Shown: piece by piece, positions 1-6,604 of the stretch
How positions within the stretch are numbered: the first letter of the stretch is position 1
How the letters are laid out: every line of letters starts with the position of its first letter
NCBI GenBank assembly: GCA_038250905.1
Contig: JBBSBV010000004.1
Span: forward strand, 104,044-168,043
Direction: 5' to 3'
From: JAENVU01 sp038250905
GTDB taxonomy: Bacteria > Actinomycetota > Acidimicrobiia > IMCC26256 > JAENVU01
Length of the DNA stretch: 64,000 nt
Notes under the pieces: model-generated
Seen by the model: the letters and a program-made list of their open reading frames with translations, nothing else
Database searches by the model: none
What the model was told of the DNA's origin: nothing
Position numbers and translations under genes: made by a program

Positions 1-1164
1 CACGCCGCCGACGACGAGGCCGGAGCGGGGCCCGAAGACCTGCGACACCGCACCGATGATCGGCGCGCCGATCGGCGTGGAGCCGAGGAACGCCACCGCG
101 AACAGGGCCGCGACCCGACCGCGGTACGCGGGCTCGGCGCGGCTCTGGGCGAGGGCACCGGCCGCGGACAGGAATCCGATCGAGGAGGCGCCCATCGGGA
201 CGAGCACGATCGCGAACACCACGATCGACGGCGTCGCCGCCGCGGTCATCATGCACACGCCCAGGATGAGGGCGGCGACGATCACGAATCGGGTGGTGAC
301 CCGCTCGCGGTGCGCGACGTACAAGGAGGCGACGACTGCACCGACGCTCATGAGGGCGAGGAGGCTTGCGAACGTGCTCGCACCGCCGTGGAACGCCTTG
401 CGGGCCATCAGCGAGACCGTCACCTGGAAGTTGAACGACAGGGTGCCGATGATCGCGGTCAGCAACAGCGTGGTCCGCAACGCCTGGTGGCCCCATACGT
501 ACCGCAGGCCGTCGACGAGTTGGCCCCGCTGGCGGGGGACCGGTGTCACCTGGTTGACGGTGAGCAGGTCCATCGTCATGAGTGCGGCGATCACCGCAAC
601 GAACGACAACGCGTTGGCGACGAAGCACCAACCGATGCCGGCGGTGGCGATCAGGACCGCGGCGATGGTCGGCCCGATGACCCGCGCCGCCGTGAAGACC
701 GAACTGTTCAGGCTCACGGCGTTGGCGGCGTGGTGGTCGGGGACGAGTTCGGTGACGAAGGAGCGGCGGGCCGGACTGTCGAGCGCGGTGGCGATGCCGA
801 AGCTCGCCGCGAGGGCGTAGACCATCCAGAGCTGGATGGATCCGGTCAGCACCAGCGCGCCCATGATGGCGGCACAGACAGCGGCGCCGGCCGACGTGGC
901 GATCAGGAGCCGGCGCTTGTCGACGCGGTCGGCGAGCACCCCCGCCCACGCCCCGCCCAACATCACGGGAAAGAATTGCAGCGCGACGACCGTCCCGACG
1001 GCCAGACCGTTGCCGTGGGTCATGAGTACGACCAGCCACGTGAGCGCGGTCTGCTGGACCCAGGTGCCACTTGCGGAGACGAGTTGCCCGACGAGGTACT
1101 TGCGGTAGTTCGGTGTCTCGAGCGATCGGAAGGTCTGGCGTCCGGCGCGACGGATCCGGTTCAT
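1..1164 (-). CDS. MFS transporter, partial (C-terminal part beyond left edge)
   Basis: This leftward gene starts at ATG 1164 and stays open to base 1, giving 388 codons with the C-terminus missing. The N-terminus reads MNRIRRAGRQTFRSLETPNY followed by hydrophobic segments, then a short Ala-Asp-Arg-Val-Asp-Lys-Arg loop that fits the cytoplasmic motif A (GxxxDRxxRR) of the major facilitator superfamily. It most resembles the MFS_3/EntS-like group of putative exporters. The start codon overlaps the stop codon of the upstream MarR gene (ATGA, 1161-1164), so both are probably translated from one mRNA and the transporter is probably under MarR control. Substrate unknown; a drug or metabolite exporter is the usual role for such pairs. 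Confidence 0.85.
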   Translation of the reverse strand, partial: MNRIRRAGRQTFRSLETPNYRKYLVGQLVSASGTWVQQTALTWLVVLMTHGNGLAVGTVVALQFFPVMLGGAWAGVLADRVDKRRLLIATSAGAAVCAAIMGALVLTGSIQLWMVYALAASFGIATALDSPARRSFVTELVPDHHAANAVSLNSSVFTAARVIGPTIAAVLIATAGIGWCFVANALSFVAVIAALMTMDLLTVNQVTPVPRQRGQLVDGLRYVWGHQALRTTLLLTAIIGTLSFNFQVTVSLMARKAFHGGASTFASLLALMSVGAVVASLYVAHRERVTTRFVIVAALILGVCMMTAAATPSIVVFAIVLVPMGASSIGFLSAAGALAQSRAEPAYRGRVAALFAVAFLGSTPIGAPIIGAVSQVFGPRSGLVVGGV

Positions 1165-1643
1165 GCCCGACCTTCGCGGCGGGTTCCCGGCTCGTGCTGG
1201 GCGAGGCGCTCCATGATCGCCGCGGCGCGGGCGAGCACCGTGCGGTCGGCGTCGCTGAGTTCCCGGAGCCGACGGTCGAGGAACGCGTTCTTGCGGCTCC
1301 GGTGCTGGGCCAGGAGCTTGGCGCCGACCGGCGTCACCGCCACCCGGTGGATCCGGCGGTCTTCGGGATCGATGGTGCGGGTGACGAGTCCGGCGGCCTC
1401 GAGCTTGGCGGTGAGCGCGGTCACGGTCGGAGGTTGGATCTGCTCCACGCGCGCGAGCGCGCCGAGTGTCATCGGCCCGTCCTGTTCGATCGTCGCGAGG
1501 GTCGAGAGCTGCGAGATGGTCAGGCCCGAGTCGGCGCTCTGCCGCAGTCGGCGGTGCAGGCGCGCCACGGCGAGCCGGAGACGGCTGGCCAGTTCCTGGT
1601 CGTGGGCGCGGGCCGGGGTGGGAGAAGTGGATTTGGTCGGCAT
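1161..1643 (-). CDS. MarR family transcriptional regulator
   Basis: A 160-residue winged helix-turn-helix protein of normal MarR length. The DNA-binding core runs from about residue 41 to 105: helix pair around LTISQLSTLATIEQ, recognition helix PPTVTALTAKLEAAGL (71-86) and the charged wing with DPEDRR (92-97). Flanking helices form the usual dimer interface. It is first in a two-gene operon and overlaps the MFS transporter start by 4 nt, so it most likely represses that exporter until a small ligand binds. A perfect inverted repeat sits over its own start codon (1642-1675), which points to autorepression. The ligand cannot be predicted. Confidence 0.93.
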   Translation of the reverse strand: MPTKSTSPTPARAHDQELASRLRLAVARLHRRLRQSADSGLTISQLSTLATIEQDGPMTLGALARVEQIQPPTVTALTAKLEAAGLVTRTIDPEDRRIHRVAVTPVGAKLLAQHRSRKNAFLDRRLRELSDADRTVLARAAAIMERLAQHEPGTRREGRA

Positions 1644-1675
1644 AGTTCGTCCAACAAATTAGCCTGACGAACTAT
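1642..1675 (-). promoter_or_regulatory. Probable MarR operator (10-bp inverted repeat)
   Basis: Two perfect 10-base arms, ATAGTTCGTC (1642-1651) and GACGAACTAT (1666-1675), flank a 14-base AT-rich spacer. The left arm includes the ATG start of the MarR gene (1641-1643 on this strand), and a TAATTT box that could be the -10 element lies in the spacer when read leftward. A repressor dimer bound here would block both transcription start and ribosome access. Binding by the adjacent MarR protein is inference. Confidence 0.7.
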
Positions 1676-1717
1676 TTCCGCGCCAGTGAGTTTTCCGGTC
1701 ACGTGCAACGGGAGGTG

Positions 1718-2629
1718 TCAGCGCGGGGTGAACATGGGGTGGGCCGGTCCGGTGCCGAGATAGTCCTCGAGCCGACCGATCTTGTACCCCTGGGCCCGGG
1801 CCCGGGCGAAGACCAGCTGCAGGTTCTCCAGCAGGTCCGTGCGGAAGTGCATGAGCAGGATGTCGCCCGGGTGGAAGTCGGGACCGCCGATGAGGTCGAG
1901 TCGGCCGTCGTTGGTGGCACCCCGCCAGAGGATGAGGGCGCGCAGGCCGCAGCTGTGCACCGCCGAGCGCGTGGTCTCGTTCCATTCCCCGTACGGTGGG
2001 CGGAAGAGTGTGGGTCGGGATCCGTACCACGACTGCAGGTCGCCCAGGTCACCGCAGATCTCGTGGGCCTGGTCGCTCCAACCCAGCGTCTTCAGCTGCG
2101 GGTGGTGGATCGTGTGCGCCTGGATCGTCGCCCCCGCTTGCTGCAGTGCGCGGAAGTACTCCTGGCCGTCGAGGGCGGGTTGGCGCACGAGGAAGAGCGT
2201 GACCGGCACCCGTTCCTGGCGGAGCAACGCCAGCACGCCGGGATCGCGGACGAGGCCGTCGTCGATGCCGAGGAAGATCACCTTGTCGGTCGTGGGCACC
2301 CGGTCGATCTCGGGCGTGGTCTCCGAGAAGGTCACCGGCGTCGCGGGCGAGGGTTGCGCGAGCGGCCCGGGTCGGAGGGTGGCCGGACCGGGCGCAGTGG
2401 TGGTGGTGGTCGTCGTCGTGGTCGTCGTCGTCGTGGACGGGGTGGTCGTCGACGGGAGGGTGGAGATCGACACCTGGTGGGCCACCGGCGACACGAGTCG
2501 GGCGCCCAGGACCTCGGTGTCGTTGTGGGAACCGGCTTGCGCGTCGGTCGGGATCGCGCTGGCGATGCCGACCGAGCCGACGATGAGCGCGATCGCGGCG
2601 AACAGGGTGATCCAGAGGCGAGAAGGCAT
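1718..2629 (-). CDS. Secreted or membrane-anchored polysaccharide deacetylase (NodB-like)
   Basis: A 303-residue exported protein. Residues about 6-26 form a signal peptide or anchor. A Pro/Thr linker follows, with 13 consecutive Thr at 66-78, a slippage-prone codon run. The catalytic NodB domain covers about 115-290: motif 1 as GIDDG (Asp123-Asp124), motif 2 as His172...His176 (metal ligands), motif 3 as RPPYG (210-214) and a late LMHF with His261. These fit a metal-dependent carbohydrate esterase family 4 enzyme that removes acetyl groups from cell-wall or extracellular N-acetyl sugars. It is divergent from the PIG-L deacetylase next door, which also acts on N-acetylated substrates. Exact substrate unknown. 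Confidence 0.85.
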   Translation of the reverse strand: MPSRLWITLFAAIALIVGSVGIASAIPTDAQAGSHNDTEVLGARLVSPVAHQVSISTLPSTTTPSTTTTTTTTTTTTTAPGPATLRPGPLAQPSPATPVTFSETTPEIDRVPTTDKVIFLGIDDGLVRDPGVLALLRQERVPVTLFLVRQPALDGQEYFRALQQAGATIQAHTIHHPQLKTLGWSDQAHEICGDLGDLQSWYGSRPTLFRPPYGEWNETTRSAVHSCGLRALILWRGATNDGRLDLIGGPDFHPGDILLMHFRTDLLENLQLVFARARAQGYKIGRLEDYLGTGPAHPMFTPR

Positions 2630-2751
2630 ACGGGGAGGGTGCCGGTGGCGGCCTACGAAGTGTACGAAGCGGACGGACCCGTGCGACAGTCGGGTGGCCG
2701 AGGAATGGCCGAAGCGTGACAGCCGCCCACGGGGCGTGGCACGCTCGCCGC

Positions 2752-3519
2752 ATGGCCGAACCCGTCCCCGACATGCGCGAGTGGGGCCTGCCCGGAGCCG
2801 GGGAGTTCGACCGCGTGGTGATCGTCTCGCCCCATCTCGACGACGCGGTGCTCGGCTGTGGCCGGTTCATGGCGCTCCATCCGGGGGTCACGGTCGTGAC
2901 GCTCTACGCCGGTCGTCCCGCCGCCTACCCGGAACCCATGACCCACTGGGACACGGTCAGCGGCTTTTCGACCGGCGACGACGTACTGGCCGTCCGTCGG
3001 GGGGAGGACGCGGCCGCGCTCGCCGTGGTCGGGGCCCGTCCCGTGTGGCTCGACGTCGTGGAGCACCAGTACCTGGACCGGGCCCACTGGGTGGGGCCCG
3101 ACCGGACCGCCCAGCCGTTGGAGGCGGCCCTCCGGGCGCTCGATCCGACGGCGGTGTTCCTACCGTTCGGGCTCGCCAATCCCGACCACGGCGCGACCCA
3201 TGACGCGGGGATGGCAGTGCGCGACCGGTATCCCGACCCGGTGTGGTTCTGTTACGAGGACTCGGGCTACAAGCACATCCCGGGCCTGCTCGCCTGGCGG
3301 GTCAGCGCGCTGTTCCGCCGCAACGTGTGGCCGACCCCGGTCGCGATCGACACCGAGGGCGGTGACGGCGCGAAGCGCCGCGCGCTCGCCTGCTATCGCT
3401 CGCAGATGCGCGCGCTCGAAGCGGACTGGCAGATCGGACCCAAACTGGGCGCGCCGGAGCAGCTGTGGCGCCTCGCACCGCCGCCCGAGGGGTGGGAAGG
3501 GCTCTCCGCGACGACGTGA
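2752..3519 (+). CDS. PIG-L family deacetylase (LmbE-like)
   Basis: A 255-residue cytoplasmic Zn-dependent deacetylase. The signature PHLDD is at residues 27-31 and the second metal-ligand region NPDHxxxH at 143-150. The family includes MshB, Mca and GlcNAc-PI deacetylase, which hydrolyse N-acetyl groups on glucosamine conjugates; the sequence is not close enough to assign one of those. Start chosen at ATG 2752, which is preceded by a CACGCT box 6 nt away, resembling the leaderless promoters elsewhere in the window; an upstream GTG at 2716 is possible but adds only an uncharacteristic tail. The stop codon overlaps the -35 box of the next gene. Confidence 0.85.
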   Translation: MAEPVPDMREWGLPGAGEFDRVVIVSPHLDDAVLGCGRFMALHPGVTVVTLYAGRPAAYPEPMTHWDTVSGFSTGDDVLAVRRGEDAAALAVVGARPVWLDVVEHQYLDRAHWVGPDRTAQPLEAALRALDPTAVFLPFGLANPDHGATHDAGMAVRDRYPDPVWFCYEDSGYKHIPGLLAWRVSALFRRNVWPTPVAIDTEGGDGAKRRALACYRSQMRALEADWQIGPKLGAPEQLWRLAPPPEGWEGLSATT

Positions 3520-3562
3520 CAACGGGCGCGTTCGCGCCTAGATTGCACAGGTCGTGCAATCT
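3516..3562 (+). promoter_or_regulatory. Promoter with palindromic operator for the secreted protein gene
   Basis: A -35 box GTGACA (3516-3521) and a -10 box TAGATT (3539-3544) are 17 nt apart, upstream of ATG 3581. Overlapping the -10 box and the expected transcription start is a perfect palindrome: 9-base arms AGATTGCAC (3540-3548) and GTGCAATCT (3554-3562) around AGGTC. This is the right place for a repressor site. The 15-base core of the palindrome occurs once more in the window, at 13798-13812. The regulator is unknown. Confidence 0.6.
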
Positions 3563-3580
3563 TTCTTGGGGGGAAACACC

Positions 3581-4528
3581 ATGGCGTCTCGGCCTACTCG
3601 TCAACGCTGGATGCGTGCGCTCGCGGGCGTCGCCATCGCCTCGGTCGTGGCGCTCGCCGCCGTGCCGGCCTTCGCGCACGACAGCAGTTCGAAGAGCAAG
3701 AAGTCGTCGAAGTGCCAGGAGATGTCCGGCATGGACATGTGCGGCAACGGCGTGTACCACGGCAAGGCCTCGAACACCCTGAAGCCGGGCACGATGCACA
3801 CGATCGACGGTGCGCTCACCGGCGACTCGCCGTGTGAGAAGTCGGGTCCGCCGGCGTCGGTGGGTCAGGTCAAGAAGGACGCGGAGGGTCACGACCACCG
3901 CGGCCCGCTCTACCAGTACCCGGTCTCCAAGGCCGACCGCGAGACCTTGATCCAGCAGCAGACCCAGGCGCGGGCCGTGGCGGACAAGTACCCGACCGTC
4001 GCGTCGGCCGAGGCCGCGGGCTACCGCAAGTCGACGGTGTACGTGCCGTGTATCGGCGCCCACTACACGAACACCAGCCTGGTCGGGAAGTTCGACCCGT
4101 CGGCCCCGTCCGAGTTGCTGTTCGACGGTGACACGCCCGACGCCAAGATCGTGGGCCTGAGCTTCCTGCTCCTGCACCCGGGCGGCCCACCCGAGGGCTT
4201 CGCCGGACCGAACGACATGTGGCACCAGCACAACGCCAACGGCGGACTCTGCCTCAACGCGTCCGGCGTGGTCATCGGCGCGGAGTCGACCAGCACGAAG
4301 GACTGCACCGCTCGCGGTGGCAAGAAGGCCGCTCTGGCCGACATCTGGATGGTGCACGACTGGGTCGTGCCGGGCTGGGAATGCAGCTGGGGCGTCTTCG
4401 CCGGCGAGTGCCCGGAACTCGGTGGTCGGATCGGCGGCACCGCGTTCGACAAGCCGGACCCGAAGGCGACCAAGCAGGCGCTCGCCGGCAAGGCCAAGAG
4501 CACCAAGTCCAAGGCCAAGTCGAGCTGA
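3581..4528 (+). CDS. Secreted Met/His/Cys-rich protein of unknown function
   Basis: A 315-residue protein with a Sec signal peptide (basic residues 4-12, hydrophobic 13-31, likely cleavage after AFA at 32). The mature part begins with a Lys/Ser-rich stretch, then a segment with Cys45, Met48, Met51, Met53, Cys54 and His60, and further on a WHQH motif (214-217) and His259 near Trp residues. There are at least eight Cys. This composition suggests metal (possibly copper) binding or disulfide stabilisation, but no domain is recognised. ATG 3581 is preceded by a G-rich ribosome site (TTGGGGGG), whereas an upstream in-frame GTG at 3554 lies inside the operator. C-terminus is Lys/Ser-rich. Function not assigned. 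Confidence 0.75.
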   Translation: MASRPTRQRWMRALAGVAIASVVALAAVPAFAHDSSSKSKKSSKCQEMSGMDMCGNGVYHGKASNTLKPGTMHTIDGALTGDSPCEKSGPPASVGQVKKDAEGHDHRGPLYQYPVSKADRETLIQQQTQARAVADKYPTVASAEAAGYRKSTVYVPCIGAHYTNTSLVGKFDPSAPSELLFDGDTPDAKIVGLSFLLLHPGGPPEGFAGPNDMWHQHNANGGLCLNASGVVIGAESTSTKDCTARGGKKAALADIWMVHDWVVPGWECSWGVFAGECPELGGRIGGTAFDKPDPKATKQALAGKAKSTKSKAKSS

Positions 4529-4534
4529 CGCACC

Positions 4535-4551
4535 GCCGGAGTTCCTCCGGC
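4535..4551. terminator. Hairpin between convergent genes, probable bidirectional terminator
   Basis: A perfect 7-bp stem GCCGGAG (4535-4541) / CTCCGGC (4545-4551) with a 3-nt loop lies 6 nt after the stop of the secreted protein and before the 3' end of the oppositely oriented hydrolase. There is no T-run, as is common for GC-rich actinobacterial terminators. Confidence 0.45.
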
Positions 4552-4597
4552 CCGCATTCGCGGAGGGCGCCTTCGCCGCGTCAGGATCGCGGTCGGG

Positions 4598-5326
4598 TCA
4601 GGCCCACAACCGGACGAGGGCGGCGGCCGACTCGGTCGCGTGCTCACGCGGCCACCAGTGGCCGCAGCCGGGGTAGGTGATCAGGTCCGCGCCGAGCCGG
4701 GCGGCCATACGTTCGGCGATGGCGACGGGAACGTAGGGGTCGTCGCCACCGTGGAAGGCGAGCGTGCGCAGGGTCGGCATCGCATCGACGGCCGGCTGCC
4801 ACTCGGCGCCGACGGTCACCGCCGATCGGTACAGGGCCAGGATGCAGTCGGTCATCCGTTCGTCGAGGTGCGCGGCCTGGTCGGCGGCGAGGTCCGGTGG
4901 CGCGCCGCCACCCACGAATCCGGCGATGCGATCCTCGACTGGCAGCGCGAGGAGTCCGGCCATCACCTGTTCGCCGACGGCGGGCGTCTGCCAGAGCTGC
5001 GCCATCGGGTGCCACTCGTAGGTCGCGTCGAGCGGACCACCCCCGCACGCGAGCGTCCGGACCAGGTCGGGGCGGGTGGACGCCACCCGCTGGGCGAGGA
5101 TGGCACCCCAGTCGTGAGCGACGAGGTCGACCGGTCGGCCGAGCGCCTCGATCTCGGACCCGAGCCAGGCCGCGTACGCCTCCTTGGTGGCGTCCCAGCC
5201 GTCCGGCGTCGGCGTGGCGAATCCGGGAAGCCCGACCGCCACCACGTCGGTCCGGCCGAGCGCGGCGATCAACGGATCCCACATCGTCGCGGTGTCGGGG
5301 ACACCGTGGACGAAGACCGCCGGCAT
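4598..5326 (-). CDS. Alpha/beta hydrolase (epoxide hydrolase/haloalkane dehalogenase-like)
   Basis: A 242-residue alpha/beta-hydrolase. The oxyanion-side motif HGVPD is at 7-11, the nucleophile elbow reads VAHDWGA with Asp72 in place of Ser, and the late catalytic His is His223 in GCGHWWP; an acid is probably one of Asp195/196. An Asp nucleophile in HDWG is typical of epoxide hydrolases and haloalkane dehalogenases, so an alkyl-enzyme mechanism is likely; the substrate is not evident. It is the last gene of the leftward cluster, and its start lies within a 14-bp tandem repeat that also holds the stop of the upstream gene, so translational coupling is likely. Confidence 0.85.
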   Translation of the reverse strand: MPAVFVHGVPDTATMWDPLIAALGRTDVVAVGLPGFATPTPDGWDATKEAYAAWLGSEIEALGRPVDLVAHDWGAILAQRVASTRPDLVRTLACGGGPLDATYEWHPMAQLWQTPAVGEQVMAGLLALPVEDRIAGFVGGGAPPDLAADQAAHLDERMTDCILALYRSAVTVGAEWQPAVDAMPTLRTLAFHGGDDPYVPVAIAERMAARLGADLITYPGCGHWWPREHATESAAALVRLWA

Positions 5327-5361
5327 CAGAAGACCCGCATCAGAAGACCCGCATCAGAAGA
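5323..5361 (-). repeat. Tandem 14-bp repeat carrying repeated stop-start overlaps
   Basis: The unit GCATCAGAAGACCC occurs at 5323-5336 and 5337-5350, with an 11-base partial third copy from 5351. Read leftward each copy contains TGATG, a stop-start overlap. The upstream gene stops in the last copy and the hydrolase starts in the first, so the repeat has expanded the coupling junction by 28 nt. Confidence 0.8.
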
Positions 5362-6067
5362 GCGGCGACCAGGCGACGGTCCGGAGCATGCGGCTCTCCC
5401 AGTCGTCGCGCACCCGCAGCGCGTCGTGCATCCAGGTACCCGGGGCGCGGTGTTCCTCGGGTACCTCGGAGGTGAGCAGTCCGAGGAGGCCGGAGGGCCG
5501 CGTGACCTTCTGCCACAGGATCACCTCTCGGTGCTTCGCGGCGGCACCCCACGCGGGAGTGAACACCGATTGGAGCTCGAGCAGTGACCGGCCACCGTGT
5601 CGGCCCTCGGCGAGGCTCGGCGCGTAGTTGTCACGCGCCGCCTCCAGATACTCGTCGAGCATGCCGGCGTGGGGCCAGGCGGTGTCCTCCATGAACAGCG
5701 TGAGGTCGTGGTCGCCGCCGTCGGTCGGGACGTGCGCGAAGTCGACCGTCTGGAGCGGTGACCATTCGGCGGGGACGAGGACCTTGCTGGTGACGTCCCA
5801 TCGCGTCTGGTCGAACTCGCGGGCGAGCGGACGGAGGTCGCCGCGTTGGAGCCGCCAGACGAGGTTCTCCCATGCCTGCCCGTCCTCGACCGCGGTCAGC
5901 GTCACGAAGTTGTACGCCCGCCCGGTGCCGTGGGCGAGGCGCAGGAAGTAGAGGAGACGAGCCTCGTCGGTGGCGGCGAGCGTGGGCATCCACTCGTCGC
6001 GGAAGCGCGCCTCGAACTCGTCCTCGTGTGCGCCCATGACGCGGTGGACCTCATGGATGAACAGCAT
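5354..6067 (-). CDS. NIPSNAP-like dimeric alpha/beta-barrel protein
   Basis: A 237-residue protein of two similar halves. The first begins MLFIHEVHRVMGAHEDEFEA and continues with arginine-rich helices and beta strands typical of the dimeric alpha/beta-barrel (NIPSNAP/ABM) fold, where the substrate or heme sits between strands; the second half starts around DLTLFMEDTAWPHAGM. No catalytic residues can be assigned. It lies 9 nt downstream of the selenoprotein gene in the same direction and has its own TAGCGT box 6 nt before ATG 6067, so it can also be made as a leaderless transcript. Its position suggests a role tied to the UGSC selenoprotein; that is inference. Confidence 0.65.
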   Translation of the reverse strand: MLFIHEVHRVMGAHEDEFEARFRDEWMPTLAATDEARLLYFLRLAHGTGRAYNFVTLTAVEDGQAWENLVWRLQRGDLRPLAREFDQTRWDVTSKVLVPAEWSPLQTVDFAHVPTDGGDHDLTLFMEDTAWPHAGMLDEYLEAARDNYAPSLAEGRHGGRSLLELQSVFTPAWGAAAKHREVILWQKVTRPSGLLGLLTSEVPEEHRAPGTWMHDALRVRDDWESRMLRTVAWSPLF

Positions 6068-6073
6068 GGGCGG

Positions 6074-6079
6074 ACGCTA
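6074..6079 (-). promoter_or_regulatory. -10 box (TAGCGT) for the NIPSNAP-like gene
   Basis: TAGCGT lies 6 nt before ATG 6067 on the leftward strand and overlaps the TAG stop of the selenoprotein gene. Spacing fits a leaderless transcript starting at the A of ATG. No clear -35 box. Confidence 0.45.
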
Positions 6080-6604
6080 CCGCTCGTCGGCCCGTGCCGT
6101 GATCGCGACGACGATCGCGTCGAACGCGGCGTCGGCGAGGTCACGCAGTTCGTCGTCGCTTCGGTCCTGGATGGGGTGCGGGACGAACAACGCGGCCGGA
6201 TCGGCGCCCAACGCGCGGGACTGCGCAGCCGCGGCGTCGACGAACTCGGTCGACGCGAGGAACACCCCGGGCGTTCCCGCGGCTTCGAGGTTCACGATGT
6301 CGTGCACACTGCACGACGTGCACGACCCTCAATCGGCGAGGGCCTCGATCACCACATCACACGTGGTCGAGATCTCGTGCCGCAGGTCGATCGGAGCGGG
6401 CTTGGTGAACGTGGGTTTGGCGAACCGCGCGACGGTGTGGCCGCGTGCAACGAGGCGCTCCGCGATCCGGTCGAGGAACACGTCACCGCGGGCCTTGCTG
6501 ATGTCGAGGAGGCCGATGGTGAGTCCGTCCAACGACGCGGGTCGGCGCGCCCGCTCCCGGGTCCCCGGCGCTTGTTCACTGGTGGGATCGAGCAACGTGG
6601 TCAT
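6077..6604 (-). CDS. UGSC family selenoprotein (in-frame TGA read as selenocysteine)
   Basis: Reading from ATG 6604, codon 92 is TGA (6331-6329); translation through it gives a 175-residue protein whose centre reads ALAD-U-GSCTSCSVHDIVNL. This matches the (U/C)GSCTS-x-S-x-HD signature of the UGSC family, in which Cys homologues carry ADCGSC. The N-terminal half (LDGLTIGLLDISKARGDVFL) and the C-terminal half (EAAGTPGVFLASTEFV, later VPHPIQ) are both typical of the family and share one frame, so this is not two genes. Sec92 and Cys95 form a U-x-x-C redox pair. The start overlaps the thioredoxin-fusion gene by 4 nt (ATGA). Function in the family is not established; a thiol-redox role is inferred. 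It requires SelA/B/C/D elsewhere in the genome. Confidence 0.9.
6299..6331 (-). promoter_or_regulatory. Bacterial SECIS-like stem-loop just after the UGA codon
   Basis: Starting 3 nt after the TGA (6331-6329), the mRNA can form a perfect 9-bp stem: GTCGTGCAC (6326-6318) pairs with GTGCACGAC (6307-6299) around the 10-nt loop GTCGTGCAGT. A hairpin immediately 3' of UGA is what bacterial SelB needs to insert selenocysteine. The stem also encodes the GSCTSCSVHD segment. Function is inferred from position and perfect pairing. Confidence 0.7.

Noticed and set aside
66..1662. Rightward open frames over the MFS and MarR genes
   Set aside because: They are Arg/Gly/Asp-rich antisense translations of the MFS transporter and MarR regulator, which have recognisable domains on the other strand.
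2399..2450. Simple GTC/GTG-type repeat as a regulatory or CRISPR-like repeat
   Set aside because: It is the run of Thr codons in the linker of the polysaccharide deacetylase.
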